Source of the DNA: Cordylochernes scorpioides
Taxonomy: Eukaryota > Arthropoda > Arachnida > Pseudoscorpiones > Chernetidae
Assembly: GCA_030710605.1 (NCBI GenBank)
Contig: CP092880.1
Coordinates: 17,585,649 to 17,649,648 of the forward strand
Direction: 5' to 3'
DNA length: 64,000 nt
Shown: in pieces, positions 39,745-50,937 of the stretch
Layout of the letters: every line of letters starts with the position of its first letter
Position numbering within the stretch: the first letter of the stretch is position 1
Translations under genes and position numbers: made by a program
The notes under the pieces: generated by a model
The model's input: the letters and a program-made list of their open reading frames with translations, nothing else
The model's database searches: none
Told to the model about the DNA's origin: nothing

Positions 39745-39862
39745 ACAATGATTATGATGCATAGCGCGCCATCTGTTGATATTCGTAACTATTATAGACT
39801 ATTATATTATGTCTATAATAGTTACGAATATTCATAACAGATGGCGAGCTATGCATCTTAAT
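39745..39862. repeat. perfect-arm fold-back MITE
   Basis: Arms of about 50 bp (GATGCATAGCGCGCCATCTG and complement) around TATTATATTATG. The arms would form a long hairpin. Confidence 0.8.
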
Positions 39863-40046
39863 ATAATTTTTCAAATAAAAGACTCAATTTAAAGTTTGCG
39901 GAAGAGCGATTGCTCGATGCATATTATATTCATAATTATATGTAATTCTGCTGTCCTCAAATCTTATGTCCATAGTTCATCTAAAATACCCATTCCAAGA
40001 GTCTAGCATCAGTATCACTATAAAAGTAAGTTCCAAAAATATAACA

Positions 40047-40112
40047 GCGGTATGGTAGATTAAACTGGCGAAACCGCTGGGAGGGTTCCCCACTGATGAG
40101 CCAGGCCCTCCC
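40047..40112 (+). ncRNA. permuted hammerhead module, copy 3
   Basis: GCGGU-A-UGGUAGA-UUAAAC-UGGC-GAAACCGC-UGGGAGGG-UUCCCCA-CUGAUGA-GCCA-GG-CCCUCCC. Helices II, III and the outer stem are intact, and helix I has two mismatches. The cleavage triplet is GUA, which hammerheads tolerate. Confidence 0.5.
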
Positions 40113-40286
40113 TTAATTTTTCCATTTCAGTAAGGGCAGTAGAAATTGTTTAATTTTAAAAATAATCATACGCGTCTATAATAGTTTAGAATATTAATAA
40201 CAATGATCTTAATCATTAGTAACTATCATATCACACAGTAATAGTATGATCTATTGATAAATTTATTCGACAACTACATGTTTTTT

Positions 40287-40350
40287 AGAGATGGAGATTA
40301 AAATAGAGAAAACGCTGGGAAGGTTCATCACTAATGAGACATCCCTCCTC
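40287..40350 (+). ncRNA. decayed permuted hammerhead module, copy 4
   Basis: Recognisable by GAAAACGCTGGGAAGGTTC and CACTAATGAG; CUGAUGA has become CUAAUGA, so it should be inactive. Confidence 0.4.
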
Positions 40351-40399
40351 TTTTCAATTTTTAATCATCGCAAGATAAAGGCGGTAGAAATAAATTAGG

Positions 40400-41150
40400 G
40401 TAGCGTTATAATACAATATTTTCATAATTATCATATTTTTATGAAAAAAGGCACCTCCTTATCGTGCAACTGATCGGAATAAATATCAACTATTCTCGTT
40501 GATTTTTAATTATTCCAGAATTGGCCAAATACCCATTCTTGATTAAACATTTATTCTTGTTTAATAATTTATTCACCTTATCCCAGTACCATATCACATT
40601 TGTACTATTTTTCATATTTTTGTTAGGATAATTTTTAAAAGCTTTTCAAAATATTGTAAAGTAGAAAATCAGGAAAGACAAACTTCAAGATGACACAACA
40701 ATTTATTTAAGACAGAAAGAAAATATGGTTTTACGGACTGCTAATCAAAGTGTATGAATTTTGAGCCCAAAAATAATGAAGCAATCAAACAAGCCGCAAT
40801 AGACTATATCAACTGGCGACAACAATCACCCGACCATCTGAACTCGAAACCGTCAATAAATACTTTGACTTCTATTGAATTATGTTTGAACTTTATTGAA
40901 GTCTTATATTGAAAAAAAAATACACCATATCAAATTTATTCAAGGCACAGACAAAATCAACGTTTATAAGATACACGCAATGAGGGAAGTTTCCAGAGTA
41001 TCAAAATATAAATCATATAAATATTTTAAAATTCAATAATTTGTATATAATAAATACTTTGCTACAATTATTCTCGTCTTATATAGGAAATATAATTTTG
41101 CTTCTACACACCTATGTTCTCCCTCTATATGTTCTTAAAACTCGACTCTC
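40400..41150. other. AT-rich DNA with Helitron family 2 scraps
   Basis: 40655-40720 resembles the 205-bp repeat (GTAGAAAATCAGGAAAGACA). 40975-41040 matches 60935-61000 (AGTATCAAAATATAAAT). No gene. Confidence 0.5.
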
Positions 41151-41154
41151 ATCT

Positions 41155-42150
41155 CCATCCTTGTAAATATTGTGATGGCGACGGATCTGCCTGTCTCGCC
41201 AACGTATGTGGCAGAGCATTGCTCACACGAGACAGAGTAGACCGCGCCAACAGAATGGAGGGGATCAGGGGGGCATGCGATTTAGTATATGGGTGACGGA
41301 GGGATGTGAGCAGGTTGGGGGAGTTTTTATATAAGGTGCGGATACCGTATGCTTTAAGGCTTCTGGCTATGTCGGCTGAGGAGGGGGAGTAGGGAAGGAA
41401 ACATAATGATCTGTAAATTTTAGGGTGGTTGGGGGGGCCAGGTGTATATGAATGTCTGTTGATGAATTCAAGCGGAAACGATGCTATGGAGAGGTGCGAT
41501 ATGATGAGATTTTTCTCTATTTCTTTAAATATATCGAGCGAACAGTGGGTATAGATTCTTTTGGTGAGGGTTTTTACTATGTTGATTTTGTGGGAAATGG
41601 GGGCAGTGTGAATTGAAATGGGTATAACTGGGGGGACACTGTTTTTTGTAGTAGACTGTGGTGTGGAATGAGGATGCGGTACGTATGATTCTATGCGTAT
41701 TACAAAATTATTAGGATGTCTAGGAATGGGATGACCTGGTTTGATTCTATTTCCAAAGTGAAGGAGATGTTGGGGTTAAAACTATTGAGAGCTGCAAGTA
41801 TGGTGCTCTCCTGGCCGTGTCTGCATAAGCAAAAGACGTCATCAATATAACGGCGCCATATTTGTATATCTATGGGGAGGGTACGGGTGATCCAGTTGTC
41901 TATTTCGGACATAGCGACTTCTGCGACAATAGAGGAAAGAGGGCTACCCATTGGAGAGCCCTTAATTTGTCTGTAATGATTTTCTTGGAATGTGAAACAG
42001 TTCATGCTCAAGCGAATAACGACAGTGATAATCTTCTCGGTATTGTTTATGCGATAAAACAGAATAAGAGAAGAAAAGTTTCTTTATTAGACAAATTATA
42101 ACGGTGCGAGCTTTCGGGTAAAAACCCCTTCTACAGGCGTGGTAGACGTG
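41155..42150 (-). pseudogene. second Penelope-like element, truncated
   Basis: Minus-strand frames encode the RT core (KGSPMGSPLSS, RRYIDDVF, IPFLDILI; 41700-42011) and, downstream, the GIY-YIG segment (GAVYSVSCEQC, YVGETG; about 41170-41250). A frameshift separates them. Upstream RT is missing: at about 42012 the frame joins a pseudo-LTR carrying CTGTAGAAGGG...CCCGAAAGC (42107-42140). It is a diverged relative of the 26.8-kb element. Confidence 0.85.
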
Positions 42151-42429
42151 ACACTATAACATAGGTAATGTGGCTAGAAAGAGAATATATACACATGATT
42201 ATTTACATATTAGCGGAATATGCTATGCAAATGGGGATTCTTCATTTGTTATGACTATTGTAATTAAAGAGATAGTAGGCAAATAGGGCATTTGTATATT
42301 TGGAGTTTTGAGTCTATAGAGGAATATGTTAATGTAAATTACTGGATATGTGATATTTCAAAGAATTTTAGGAAATGATGCTATTACATCTCTGAAAATA
42401 TTTTGTAAATACTCATGGCACCTTAAGTA

Positions 42430-44340
42430 ACAAAAAGCTGTAACTAGTATACCAACTTTCCCAAATATTTACTTTCACTATTGTGTGTGTTTACTTTAAA
42501 TTTATCCTTCCTATGTACTCCTCTTATATATTTTTTGTAGTTTTATAATATTATATCAGTGTGTCACCACTTCCCCTTTATCTTTATTTTTATTCTAGTA
42601 ACTAATTTGTGCCCCAAATTATTTCCCATTTAATAGGTTTGCTAGCTTTTCTCTCATTAATTTGTAAATAGACTTACAGTTTTACTAGTTTTGTGGTGTT
42701 TGACTTTGTTTTTTAACTTTCAGATGTAGATAAAACATTTCACTATTAATCGATAATATCATTTTGTTTATTAATCAACATTAATGCCTTAAACTACCAA
42801 TCAACCCTTTATAAATTATTACCTTTAATATTTTTATTTTCTCTTTTTCTCATCATGTTCAGACTTAGCATTTTACAACTTCAACTATCTTAGGCACCAT
42901 TTAAAAAACCTACACCTAACAATATTTATAATATTTCTTTAACAGATAAAACATTTATCATTTTATTTTTCTTTGTAGATTTCAAAATGTTATTTTTGAC
43001 GCTTCCCTTACAACCTCTAACTCTATCCCATGAACCTTTCCTCCCAACTTTTTACATCCATCAAGAGTTTATTGTTCGTCAGCCATTTTCTTTTTTTTTT
43101 TATTGATTAAACTAACTAGAAGACCCTTCCTCGCTGTACATTTCCCAACAGTGAGCTCAGGAGACCCAGTTAGATTTCATTTTTTTTCTCTCATCGTCCG
43201 GCTCATCATTTTTTCATTTTTCAACTTTTTCTTTTCACCACACAAGCCGGACACAATCAAATTTGACAACAATAATTCTCTCACATCCACCTCCCCTTTT
43301 CCGCATCCTTCAAACCTCCAACTACCTTCCAAGGGATTCCAGTTCGCCGAACATTTTTGTTTTTTTTTTTCATTGATTAATCAGTCTGGAACAATCCTTC
43401 CTCGTTATACCCTTTCCCAATAATGAGTTCAGGATATCCAGCGCGATCTTTTTATTTTTTTTTTCTCATCGCCCGACTCATCATATCAATTCACCATTTT
43501 TTCAACTTTTCACTTTTTTTTTGTCATCATTCAACCGGGCATAATCATTATGGACAACAGGGATCCCTCTTACCTCTACCTCTCCCTTTTACCTCCATCA
43601 ATCTTCCCACCTCTTTTCACTGTCTGAGCTAACGATGCAGACGGATTATCTTGGGCCTTCTGTTAATGAAAACAATGCCTCACTTAAACAAGTTCGCATT
43701 GCATTGCAGAATGTTTGGGATACTACTTTGCAGAAACACAAATACACAAATACTTTCAACCTTAGCGTCACATTATAAGTTCAGTCAATAAACTAACTCC
43801 ATTTTTTTTCTCTCATCTTTAATGCAATAAGATATTATTTTCCTTGTACGATTCATTTTACCATATTTATCATTTTGTATTATATACTTTCTCTTAATCT
43901 TTTATCATTCATTTTGTGCGTTTTTATTTTTATAACCTTAATTTTATTGATACACCACCATTACAACATCTTTCTCTTTTTAACTTGTAACTTTATAATA
44001 ATTTTAACTAATTTGTATACAAATTATTTCTTTTATTTTCTTATAATAGGTTTGTTAGGTTATCATTCATTACATGTCATTCCCCCAACCAAACCTTCAT
44101 CACCGGGGACACATTCTGTAGTATATTTTGAGCTAGTTAGATCACAACCTTCTTATAATATTTATAATAACCCCATACCTATATAAAAATGTGTATCGAA
44201 CTTGTAACAAAATGACAAATAAAATAAAGAGGTAAAGGTAGACCAGACGACGACCAAGACTAGACGAACAGGTGTTTATGATAATGACTTCAATTACCCC
44301 GTCAACAGGTGGCCAGACGTAATAAACAACCCGGCGCCTG
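42430..44340. other. T/C-rich region with a duplicated block, no gene
   Basis: Long pyrimidine runs and a roughly 290-bp block present twice (about 43080-43350 and 43350-43640, sharing CTCATCG, CGGCTCATCAT, CAACTTTT). The base composition resembles the gypsy 3' region, so it may be the remains of another LTR element. Confidence 0.45.
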
Positions 44341-44364
44341 ACAGGTGGCGTGATTTTATGGGAG

Positions 44365-44425
44365 CCAATCAGAAATCGAGCGTCTCATATAAAAGCCCCC
44401 CAAGATTGGGACAAGCAGTTGTAGA
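44365..44425 (+). promoter_or_regulatory. candidate RNA polymerase II promoter
   Basis: CCAATCAG at about 44365 lies about 25 bases upstream of CATATAAAAGCC (TATA box, about 44387), with a possible initiator near 44418. Probably the U3 of an LTR remnant. No gene follows. Confidence 0.4.
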
Positions 44426-44689
44426 GTTGTTTTCAGAGCGACGCCGTTATACGGTAGGTGGGAACTCTCACCCCCCCCCCCCCCCCCTTCTATCCGCGAT
44501 GTAGGCTTTGGGCATCCGTGGCGCCCGTGGTCCGCTGCCTTCGTCCGTGGTCTACCTCTTCCTCTTGGAGTTACCATCTAGACCTGCCTCTGTCTCTTGC
44601 TGTCCCAGTGCGGGAATCCCATCACGCACCCACTACCACGACTGCCCAGCACATTCTACATCGGGATTACTACATACACACACGGCATT

Positions 44690-45005
44690 GTAGAACGACA
44701 TTGAAAATTATCCCGCATTTGTGTCTTTTGAACGAAAAATCGAGATTTATTTTAAGGAGAAATAACGATTATTTCTAACCTTAGGGATGAAGTATGAAAG
44801 GATTAATTGTGAAGAGTAATGAGATAAACGTAAAAATAAAAGTATCCAGGGATGGGATTCCCATCACAATTCATCCTTTCATACTTCATCCCTAAGGTTA
44901 GAAATAATCGCTATTTCTTCTTAAAATAAATCTCGGTTTTTCGTTCAAAAGAAACACATGCGGGATAATTTTGAAATGTCGTTCTACAATCATAAGCCGC
45001 ATTAT
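44690..45005. repeat. fold-back element, 130-bp arms
   Basis: Arms run from AACGACATTGAAAATTATCC on the left to its complement GGGATAATTTTGAAATGTCG on the right, around GTATCCAGGGATGGGATTCC. Confidence 0.8.
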
Positions 45006-45360
45006 ATTGTATTATAAAACACACGACATTGTTTTATTTAAATGTAAATTTAAAATGTATATCGATAGGCCTCGTGAGATACTGCATTGATAATATTGTG
45101 AAGAGCAAAAACTAACTAGAAACCCAGAGAAAAATGAGTGTGAAGATAAAAACGTTTGATTTACCTTGAGAGGAAAAATGGTTTGAGATTGGAGAGCTAC
45201 CGCTCTTTTTTTTCCACAATCGCTGACCGCTCATTCCAAAAAGGAAACTAGTTCTTCAAGTTAGCTTGTGATCGCATCTACCATTTCTTATATATGTTTG
45301 GTGAGTAAATGATTATGTAAGTAACTCTTTCTACGCAATATATATATTATATTCGTCATA

Positions 45361-45625
45361 TAGGTTTTCGATCACTACGACCCGGGATTGAATCCCGCAT
45401 TGGGCACTTTTTTATCATTTAAAAAAATGCTCAATAACCCCCGATTCTTGCAAAAGTCCAACCCATCAGCGAGTGGAATTAACTAAACGGGGCTTTGGAA
45501 CGTTTGTAAGTGAAAAGTCGAACTGCTTTTCACATGTGTATACATGCGGTGCACTTACTGTAAAAAGCAGTCGCCTACTTCTACCCACCATGGTTATCAT
45601 GGCCTGTACAACGTGTACTAGGGAT
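45361..45625 (+). mobile_element. tRNA-derived SINE, copy 2
   Basis: Starts inside the tRNA-like head (GACCCGGGATTGAATCCCGC), then a body matching 36003-36240 in reverse. The 5' part of the head is missing. Confidence 0.75.
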
Positions 45626-45714
45626 AATAAAAAACAAGAATAGTATTAGGAGGATGTCAATGATTAAATTGGACAATATTACATGAAATTTGAAGACATT
45701 TCTTTCAAGATAAA

Positions 45715-46080
45715 GTAGAGAAGTGTGATGGCATTGGTATTCTCTGTGATCACTATAGATGTGAGTGCTGGACTCTCAGAAAAGAAGAAAGAAAAATAAC
45801 TGAAGCCCTCGAAATGAGGACATTCAGAAAGTTACTCACAGTACCGTGGACAGATAAAAGGAAAAATGAATCAGAAAAGATGTTGATTCTGTGAAAATGT
45901 GAAGGAAGAGAGGAAGACCTGCAATGAACTGGCTAGAAGAGGTCAAGATAATAAGTACGGGAAGTCAGTAGATGAGCTGCGATTGACCGTTACTAATTAA
46001 TCAAAATGGAAACTATTGATCCATATAGGCACCAAAACTTGATGGACTTCAACAACAACAATAAAATGGAACTTAAATTA
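45715..46080 (+). pseudogene. C-terminal fragment of a LINE polyprotein
   Basis: Forward frames encode CDHYRCECWTLRKEERK, EMRTFRKLLTVPWTDKRKN and GRPAMNWLEEVK with frameshifts. These match the common LINE pattern YG-E-WTL...E-----F-R-L-I-W-D---N. It ends with a CAACAACAACAATAA tail. Confidence 0.75.
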
Positions 46081-46125
46081 TAATTTTGCTTATACGGGAA
46101 TATTTCATAAAATTTAAAAAAAGAG

Positions 46126-46196
46126 GGCTCGTCCGGGATTTGAACCCGGGACCTCTCGCACCCAAAGCGAGAATCATACCCCGAGACCAACGAGAC
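46126..46196 (-). tRNA. tRNA-Pro (TGG)-like, probably pseudogene
   Basis: The minus strand gives D-loop sequence CTCGTTGGTCTCGGGG, anticodon loop with TGG, and T arm CCCGGGTTCAAATCCCGG. One acceptor pair and the A-box A (TCTAGG to TCTCGG) are changed. Its 5' flank (ATTTTTTAAATATTTGAAAT) also flanks the copy at 50866. Confidence 0.7.
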
Positions 46197-46739
46197 ACGA
46201 AATAGATGTATTTTTTAAATATTTGAAATCAATGGCTATGACAATAACAAAGGCAATTACAATATCAAAGACAATGAAATCAATTTGACATGAAGGTGGA
46301 CATGCAATTCAATTTAAAATATATCAAACACACAAGTGTGTATTGGCCAATATTCTGTTGTGTGTGGAAAATAATTAAAATTTATTATTAGTTGATATTT
46401 ATTTCAATAGATGGCGCAGCCACTAGAGGTTATACAATCAGCAGATTTCACGTTCACAATCTAACCACCTATTTATAGTACAATTTCACCTTTGTACTCA
46501 TATAGGTCTTGATTAAGGTTTTAGCTTAGAAACCGTAATACCATTAAATGTAGATGAATAGTTTTCACTCTACTAAAGAAACCCCTACTACAGTAGAACC
46601 TCCCTGCAGAAGTGGAAGGTTTAATTTGTTTAAAAGAGTCATTTGCGTCATAAATCATTCAAATTTCTTATAACAGATGACGTGCTAATGCTTCATGTTT
46701 ATATAATGATGTGTAACCGTCAAGGTTATAAGGATATTT

Positions 46740-47060
46740 TGGCATCGAACTATCTCCCATTGGCCAGGAATCAGTTAAACATGTGATGTTTGGAGGCCAT
46801 ACCAGTGAAAGTATCAACCAAGAATACAGAGTCACTTTGGGTCATACATCGAGGAATTTTAAAATTGTCGCGAAGCCAGCCTCTTGATCAACAAAATATA
46901 TGTGGTAACTTACCAAGACTGAGCCGCTGGCCATGGATGAAAGAACTCAAAGCCTGCAGAATCTGGGTTCCTGATATTGGAATGGATGACATGGAAATTG
47001 GAATACTTCTAGGATGTATGGATTTAATCTTATTACCTTCTAATCTATAATCCAAATTGT
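46740..47060 (+). pseudogene. BEL/Pao retrotransposon protease-region fragment
   Basis: Frames encode VKHVMFGGHTSESINQEYR, then LDQQNICGNLP and WPWMKELKACR...IGILLG with a shift between. This is the pattern of the Pao peptidase region (DUF1758), with its LFGG, LDQ..IC..(V/L)P and D(I/V)LLG landmarks. There is no neighbouring RT. Confidence 0.65.
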
Positions 47061-47093
47061 ATCTAATCATTTTATAAAAATGGTTTTAATATA

Positions 47094-47230
47094 CTGTAGA
47101 ACCTCCCTGTAAAGGACACCTAATTTCAGAGCCAAAGTGTCCTTTAGGGAGAGGTGTCCTCTTACCTGAGAGTTTCAAAATTTTAAAAATGGTAATTTTG
47201 GCGCGGTGTCCTCTCAAGGAGGTTCTACTG
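47094..47230. mobile_element. pogo/Tigger-like MITE, copy 2
   Basis: 137 bp with ends CTGTAGAACCTCC / GGAGGTTCTACTG, TA on both sides. The interior has CTGTAAAGGACACC and GTGTCCTCT. Shortest intact member here. A truncated end of the same family is at 46591. Confidence 0.85.
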
Positions 47231-47810
47231 TACTAAAGATCTTCTAAACAACAATTAAGCACAAATGTTTATTTTACAAATAAAACAAATTTTCCAGACT
47301 TTTAAAAGTTTATGAAAAGGGCTTATCTGGATCTGTGAAGAAAAAAATCAAATTTGTCTCAAAACATATCAATTTATTTTTTACATTAAACATAAAGATA
47401 ATTTACAAATTCTTGTAGATCACATGAAAATAACTTTGCCATTGGTCAAAAATAATAAATAATATTATGAAAAAAATAAAAAGATAAATTAAGAGTATTA
47501 AAATAAAGATATAAAGTTTAAAAAGGTTTTGTGAAAATAGTGTAAATCAATATGTTATATAATGTACAAGAGAAATAAAGTTAGAGGGAGAGAAAACAAG
47601 ATACAAAAATAATAATAATTAATAAAAATAATGATAGTAAATCTCTCTCAGAAAAGGAAAACAAATAAAAAAAAGAAATTTCCTAATGTAAATTATCAGT
47701 AGAAACAAAGCATAAGAAAATAAAAAATATAAACAAATGAAGTTGACTGGGATTATTAAAAAATGAAACAATTAGGTTAATAGAGAAATATAAGGTTCAA
47801 GGATTTCTTC
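47231..47810. other. AT-rich spacer
   Basis: A-rich non-coding DNA; nothing recognised. Confidence 0.55.
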
Positions 47811-47814
47811 ATAT

Positions 47815-48100
47815 CTAGCTGGGACCTTCATTGATGCTGTGGCCTCCATAATATTCCTTTGGTGCGAGTTGCCCATGTAGATAGTGGATGTGTAGTCCCA
47901 ATCTGGCTGATGTCCCGATTGAAGACCATGCTCCACCATGGTATATCTTTCTTTTTCATATTTCCAAGAATATTTGCGTTCTTGGAGTCTGGTCCCCAGG
48001 AAGAGACCTGTCTCTCCAATGAATGAGACATTGCAACCTTTACTTGGGATTCTGTATACAACATCCTTTGTGTTCCTTATATACGCCTTCTGTTTTGTGA
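47815..48100 (-). pseudogene. Penelope-like GIY-YIG fragment of a second lineage
   Basis: The minus strand reads KDVVYRIPSKGCNVSFIGET, then LERKYSWKYEK in mixed frames: Y-I--K-C---FIGET matches GIY-YIG, but differs from the VYSVSCEQC type at 26.8 kb. No RT is next to it; RT pieces of a similar type are at 50034-50690. Confidence 0.65.
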
Positions 48101-48609
48101 TCTGATATATTATATATTTAGAACTATTATTTTCAAAAATGGTGCATTTTTTAAAATAGTGGATATTTCGAAATACTTTAAAACATGAGCTATTTTCTCA
48201 GCTCCATATGGTGTATTATGCACTTATTTTTGATATCTGTTTTACTAGCAATATTGTTTATTTTAAATGAATGTTTATTGATGAATTCTCTTTTGTTTTT
48301 CCCTTTTCTATCAAATTATCTTGGATGGTGTTTAATTCTCTATACTTTAGCTTGACAGTGGAGCAATGTGTGAAGGCACGCTTGGTAAGATTTTTGAAAG
48401 AGAAAATTTATGGACACAAAGAATTTGGCATCAACATATATAGTCACGACCGTCATGGGCCGGCCGGTTCTGTCACGGATGCGCGCGCATCATCATTATG
48501 ATCATTATCATTATCTAATGATAATAATAATATCCCTATATATAGTCACGACCGTCATGGGCGGGCGGGCGGGCCGTTCTGTCACGGATGCGCGCGCATC
48601 ATCATTATG

Positions 48610-48640
<31 letters not shown>

Positions 48641-48994
48641 CTATTATATTATTATTATTATCAACATATATATAGTCACGACCGTCATGGGCGGGCGGGC
48701 GTGCGGTTCTGTCACGGATGCGCGCGCATCATCACTATGTTCATTATCATTATCTAATGATAATAATAATAATAATTATTATTATTATTATTATTATATT
48801 ATTATTATTATCCCTATATATAGTCACGACCGTCATGGGCGGGCGAGCGGGCGGGGCGGGCGGGCGGTTCTGTCACGGATGCGCGCGCATCATCATTATG
48901 ATCATTATCATTATCTAATGATAATAATAATAATAATAATTATTATTATTAATATTATTATATTATTATTATTATCCATCCATTATATATATAG

Positions 48995-49329
48995 TCACGA
49001 CCGTCATGGGCCGGCCGGTTCTGTCACGGATGCGCGCGCGCAGGGAGGTCACGTGCTCGCCGGCAGCCAACGGGCGCGCGCCGCCGGCATTACGTCATAG
49101 ATTATAAACACAAGGTAATAAGGCCAAATAAAAAAATAGTGTGTGATAAGGCACAATTTGGATTATCTACTTATATAATTGCCTTATTCTCTCTGTGTGA
49201 AGTTCACTGTGTGAAGTTCACGGATAGATTTTGGTCAGAATGGATAAAATAAAAAAAGTGTCAAGGGATGGGAATCGAACCCCCGACCTTCCGCTTACCG
49301 GGCAGGCGTTGCCCGGGCCATTCGTCTAG
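48995..49329 (+). mobile_element. HINE unit C5 with truncated tRNA-like segment
   Basis: 5' end, a GC-rich block (ACGGGCGCGCGCCGCCGGC), then the complement of a tRNA-like sequence that stops at its anticodon stem (CTTACCGGGCAG) and continues directly as GCGTTGCCCGGG, the terminal hairpin, and CTAG. Confidence 0.75.
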
Positions 49330-49342
49330 TCAACATATATAG

Positions 49343-49859
49343 TCACGACCGTCATGGGCCGGCCGGCCGGTTCTGTCACGGATGCGCGCACAGGGAGGTC
49401 ACGTGCTCGCCGGCAGCCAACGGGCGCGCGCCGCCGGCATTACGTCATAGATTATAAACACAAGGTAATAAGGCCAAATAAAAAAATAGTGTGTGATAAG
49501 GCACAATTTGGATTATCTACTTATATAATTGCCTTATTCTCTCTGTGTGAAGTTCACTGTGTGAAGTCAGAATGGTCAGAATGGATAAAATAAAAAAAGT
49601 GTCAAGGGATGGGAATCGAACCCACGACCTTCCGCTTACCGGGCAGATGCCATGACCACTAGGCTACCCTGGACATATTTTTCCGTTCACATTTTTATTT
49701 TATATTTTCAAGACACACACAGTTTGGGGCGGGACGTTTCACAAGAGAGACATCCACGGCGCCAATTTATAATTGTAACGAATAGTATTTTAATTAAAAC
49801 ATTTTTAAAATATATACGCACTCGGGTGAAACCCGGGCGTTGCCGGGCCATTCGTCTAG
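49343..49859 (+). mobile_element. HINE long unit C6
   Basis: 517-bp unit with intact ends, near-identical to 16773-17303. Contains the full-length tRNA-like segment at 49602-49673. Confidence 0.78.
49602..49673 (-). tRNA. tRNA-like sequence inside HINE unit C6
   Basis: The same tRNA-like segment as 16959-17031, on the minus strand, with one or two changes in the T loop (GATTCCC). Read as part of the element. Confidence 0.65.
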
Positions 49860-50033
49860 TGGAGATATACTGGTGAGTGGCTGAGTTTTCTATAAGCAGT
49901 TAATTGTAGTTTGCTCAATTTATTTTAGAAAAGTATATCTAAAAGGTATAGGAAGCCATTAGATTATTGTTCAACTGGGAATTTTAAAAGCGGGTGAAAG
50001 TCATTTAAAAATGCTAAAGTATTCTAAATTAGG

Positions 50034-50690
50034 TCTGTAGCCACTATAGCCATCACGTCATCAACATATCTTGCCCAGTACTTAATGGTGGTGTTGATTT
50101 TTTTGTTTACCAGAATGTCAAGACAGTTTAAGACGAGATCAGCTAAATATTGAGAGAGAGGACTCCCCATTGGAATACCATTGACTTTTATTTATTTCAT
50201 AAATCAGACGCGATATCCCCACAAGGGATGCTTGCGTCAAGAAACAACACTAAACTTAGATACTATATTACATAAACAATTGAATAATTACAAGGTTTGA
50301 GTAGAGTTTAAAGAAGAAAATAAAGGAAAGGACATTAAAATATGCTCGAATTTACAACCAATGAAACAAACACAAACAAATATACCTAGTTTGGCAATTA
50401 CGTTTTTTTTACCAAAAGAGAAAATAATAGATATTGACTTGCTGGTATATGTTGTCATTAAAACAGAAGTAGGAAAATTCTAAACAAATTAAGTATAGGA
50501 TTGTATTTGATGGTTATTCTAGATTAAAGTCTGTTAAGGTTTTTTCTAGGTCAGCGCTAATTTGTAATCAAGGCAGGTGAATAAATTGCTAATATCAAAC
50601 GATATAAATGGATGATTGTTTAAATCAATTATATTTTTTGTATGTGTATTTGTATAATTATATAAAATATCATTTAATAAGTCGGTGGAC
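50034..50690 (-). pseudogene. Penelope-like RT fragments split by an insertion
   Basis: 50034-50195 (minus) encodes GIPMGSPLSQYLADLVLN and YWARYVDDVMAIV; 50520-50690 encodes PFISFDISNLFTCLDYKLAL, the upstream RT motif A. Between them about 320 bp starting with TATTTCATAAATCAGACGCG is foreign. The lineage resembles the 47.8-kb fragment. Confidence 0.75.
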
Positions 50691-50755
50691 GAGTGGGTAA
50701 CACCCTCGATTCACGACAGCCATGAACCGGGATTGAATCCTGTGTTAACCTTTTG
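50686..50755 (+). mobile_element. tRNA-like SINE head
   Basis: GTGGACGAGTGGGTAACACC resembles an A box and CCGGGATTGAATCC a B box, spaced as in tRNA-derived SINEs. No body could be delimited. Confidence 0.45.
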
Positions 50756-50865
50756 TTTAATATGTGAATAACTTCAATTATAATAAACTAGGTTGCTCTT
50801 TTTGAGCGGTACCTAATAGAGTGATTATGGAACCGAATAAAATATTATTAAAAAAAAAAAAGAGA

Positions 50866-50937
50866 GGCCTCCTTCGGGATTTGAACCCGGGACCTCTCGC
50901 ACCCAAAGCGAGAATCATACCTCTAAACCAACGAGCC
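50866..50937 (-). tRNA. tRNA-Pro (TGG)-like pseudogene
   Basis: 5' half intact (GGCTCGTTGGTTTAGAGG, TGG anticodon), but the 3' acceptor strand is rearranged (CGAAGGAGGCC instead of CGGACGAGCC). Shares its 5' flank with 46126-46196. Confidence 0.75.

Larger units (their letters stand above)
48444..49859 (+). mobile_element. HINE/Helitron-like tandem array C
   Basis: Plus-strand array. 5' ends (TCACGACCGTC) occur at 48444, 48546, 48676, 48834, 48995 and 49343, but CTAG 3' ends only at 49326-49329 and 49856-49859. This subfamily has expanded CATGGGCGGGCGGGC after the 5' end in place of the TTTCCTCATCGGCC of array A. Confidence 0.75.
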
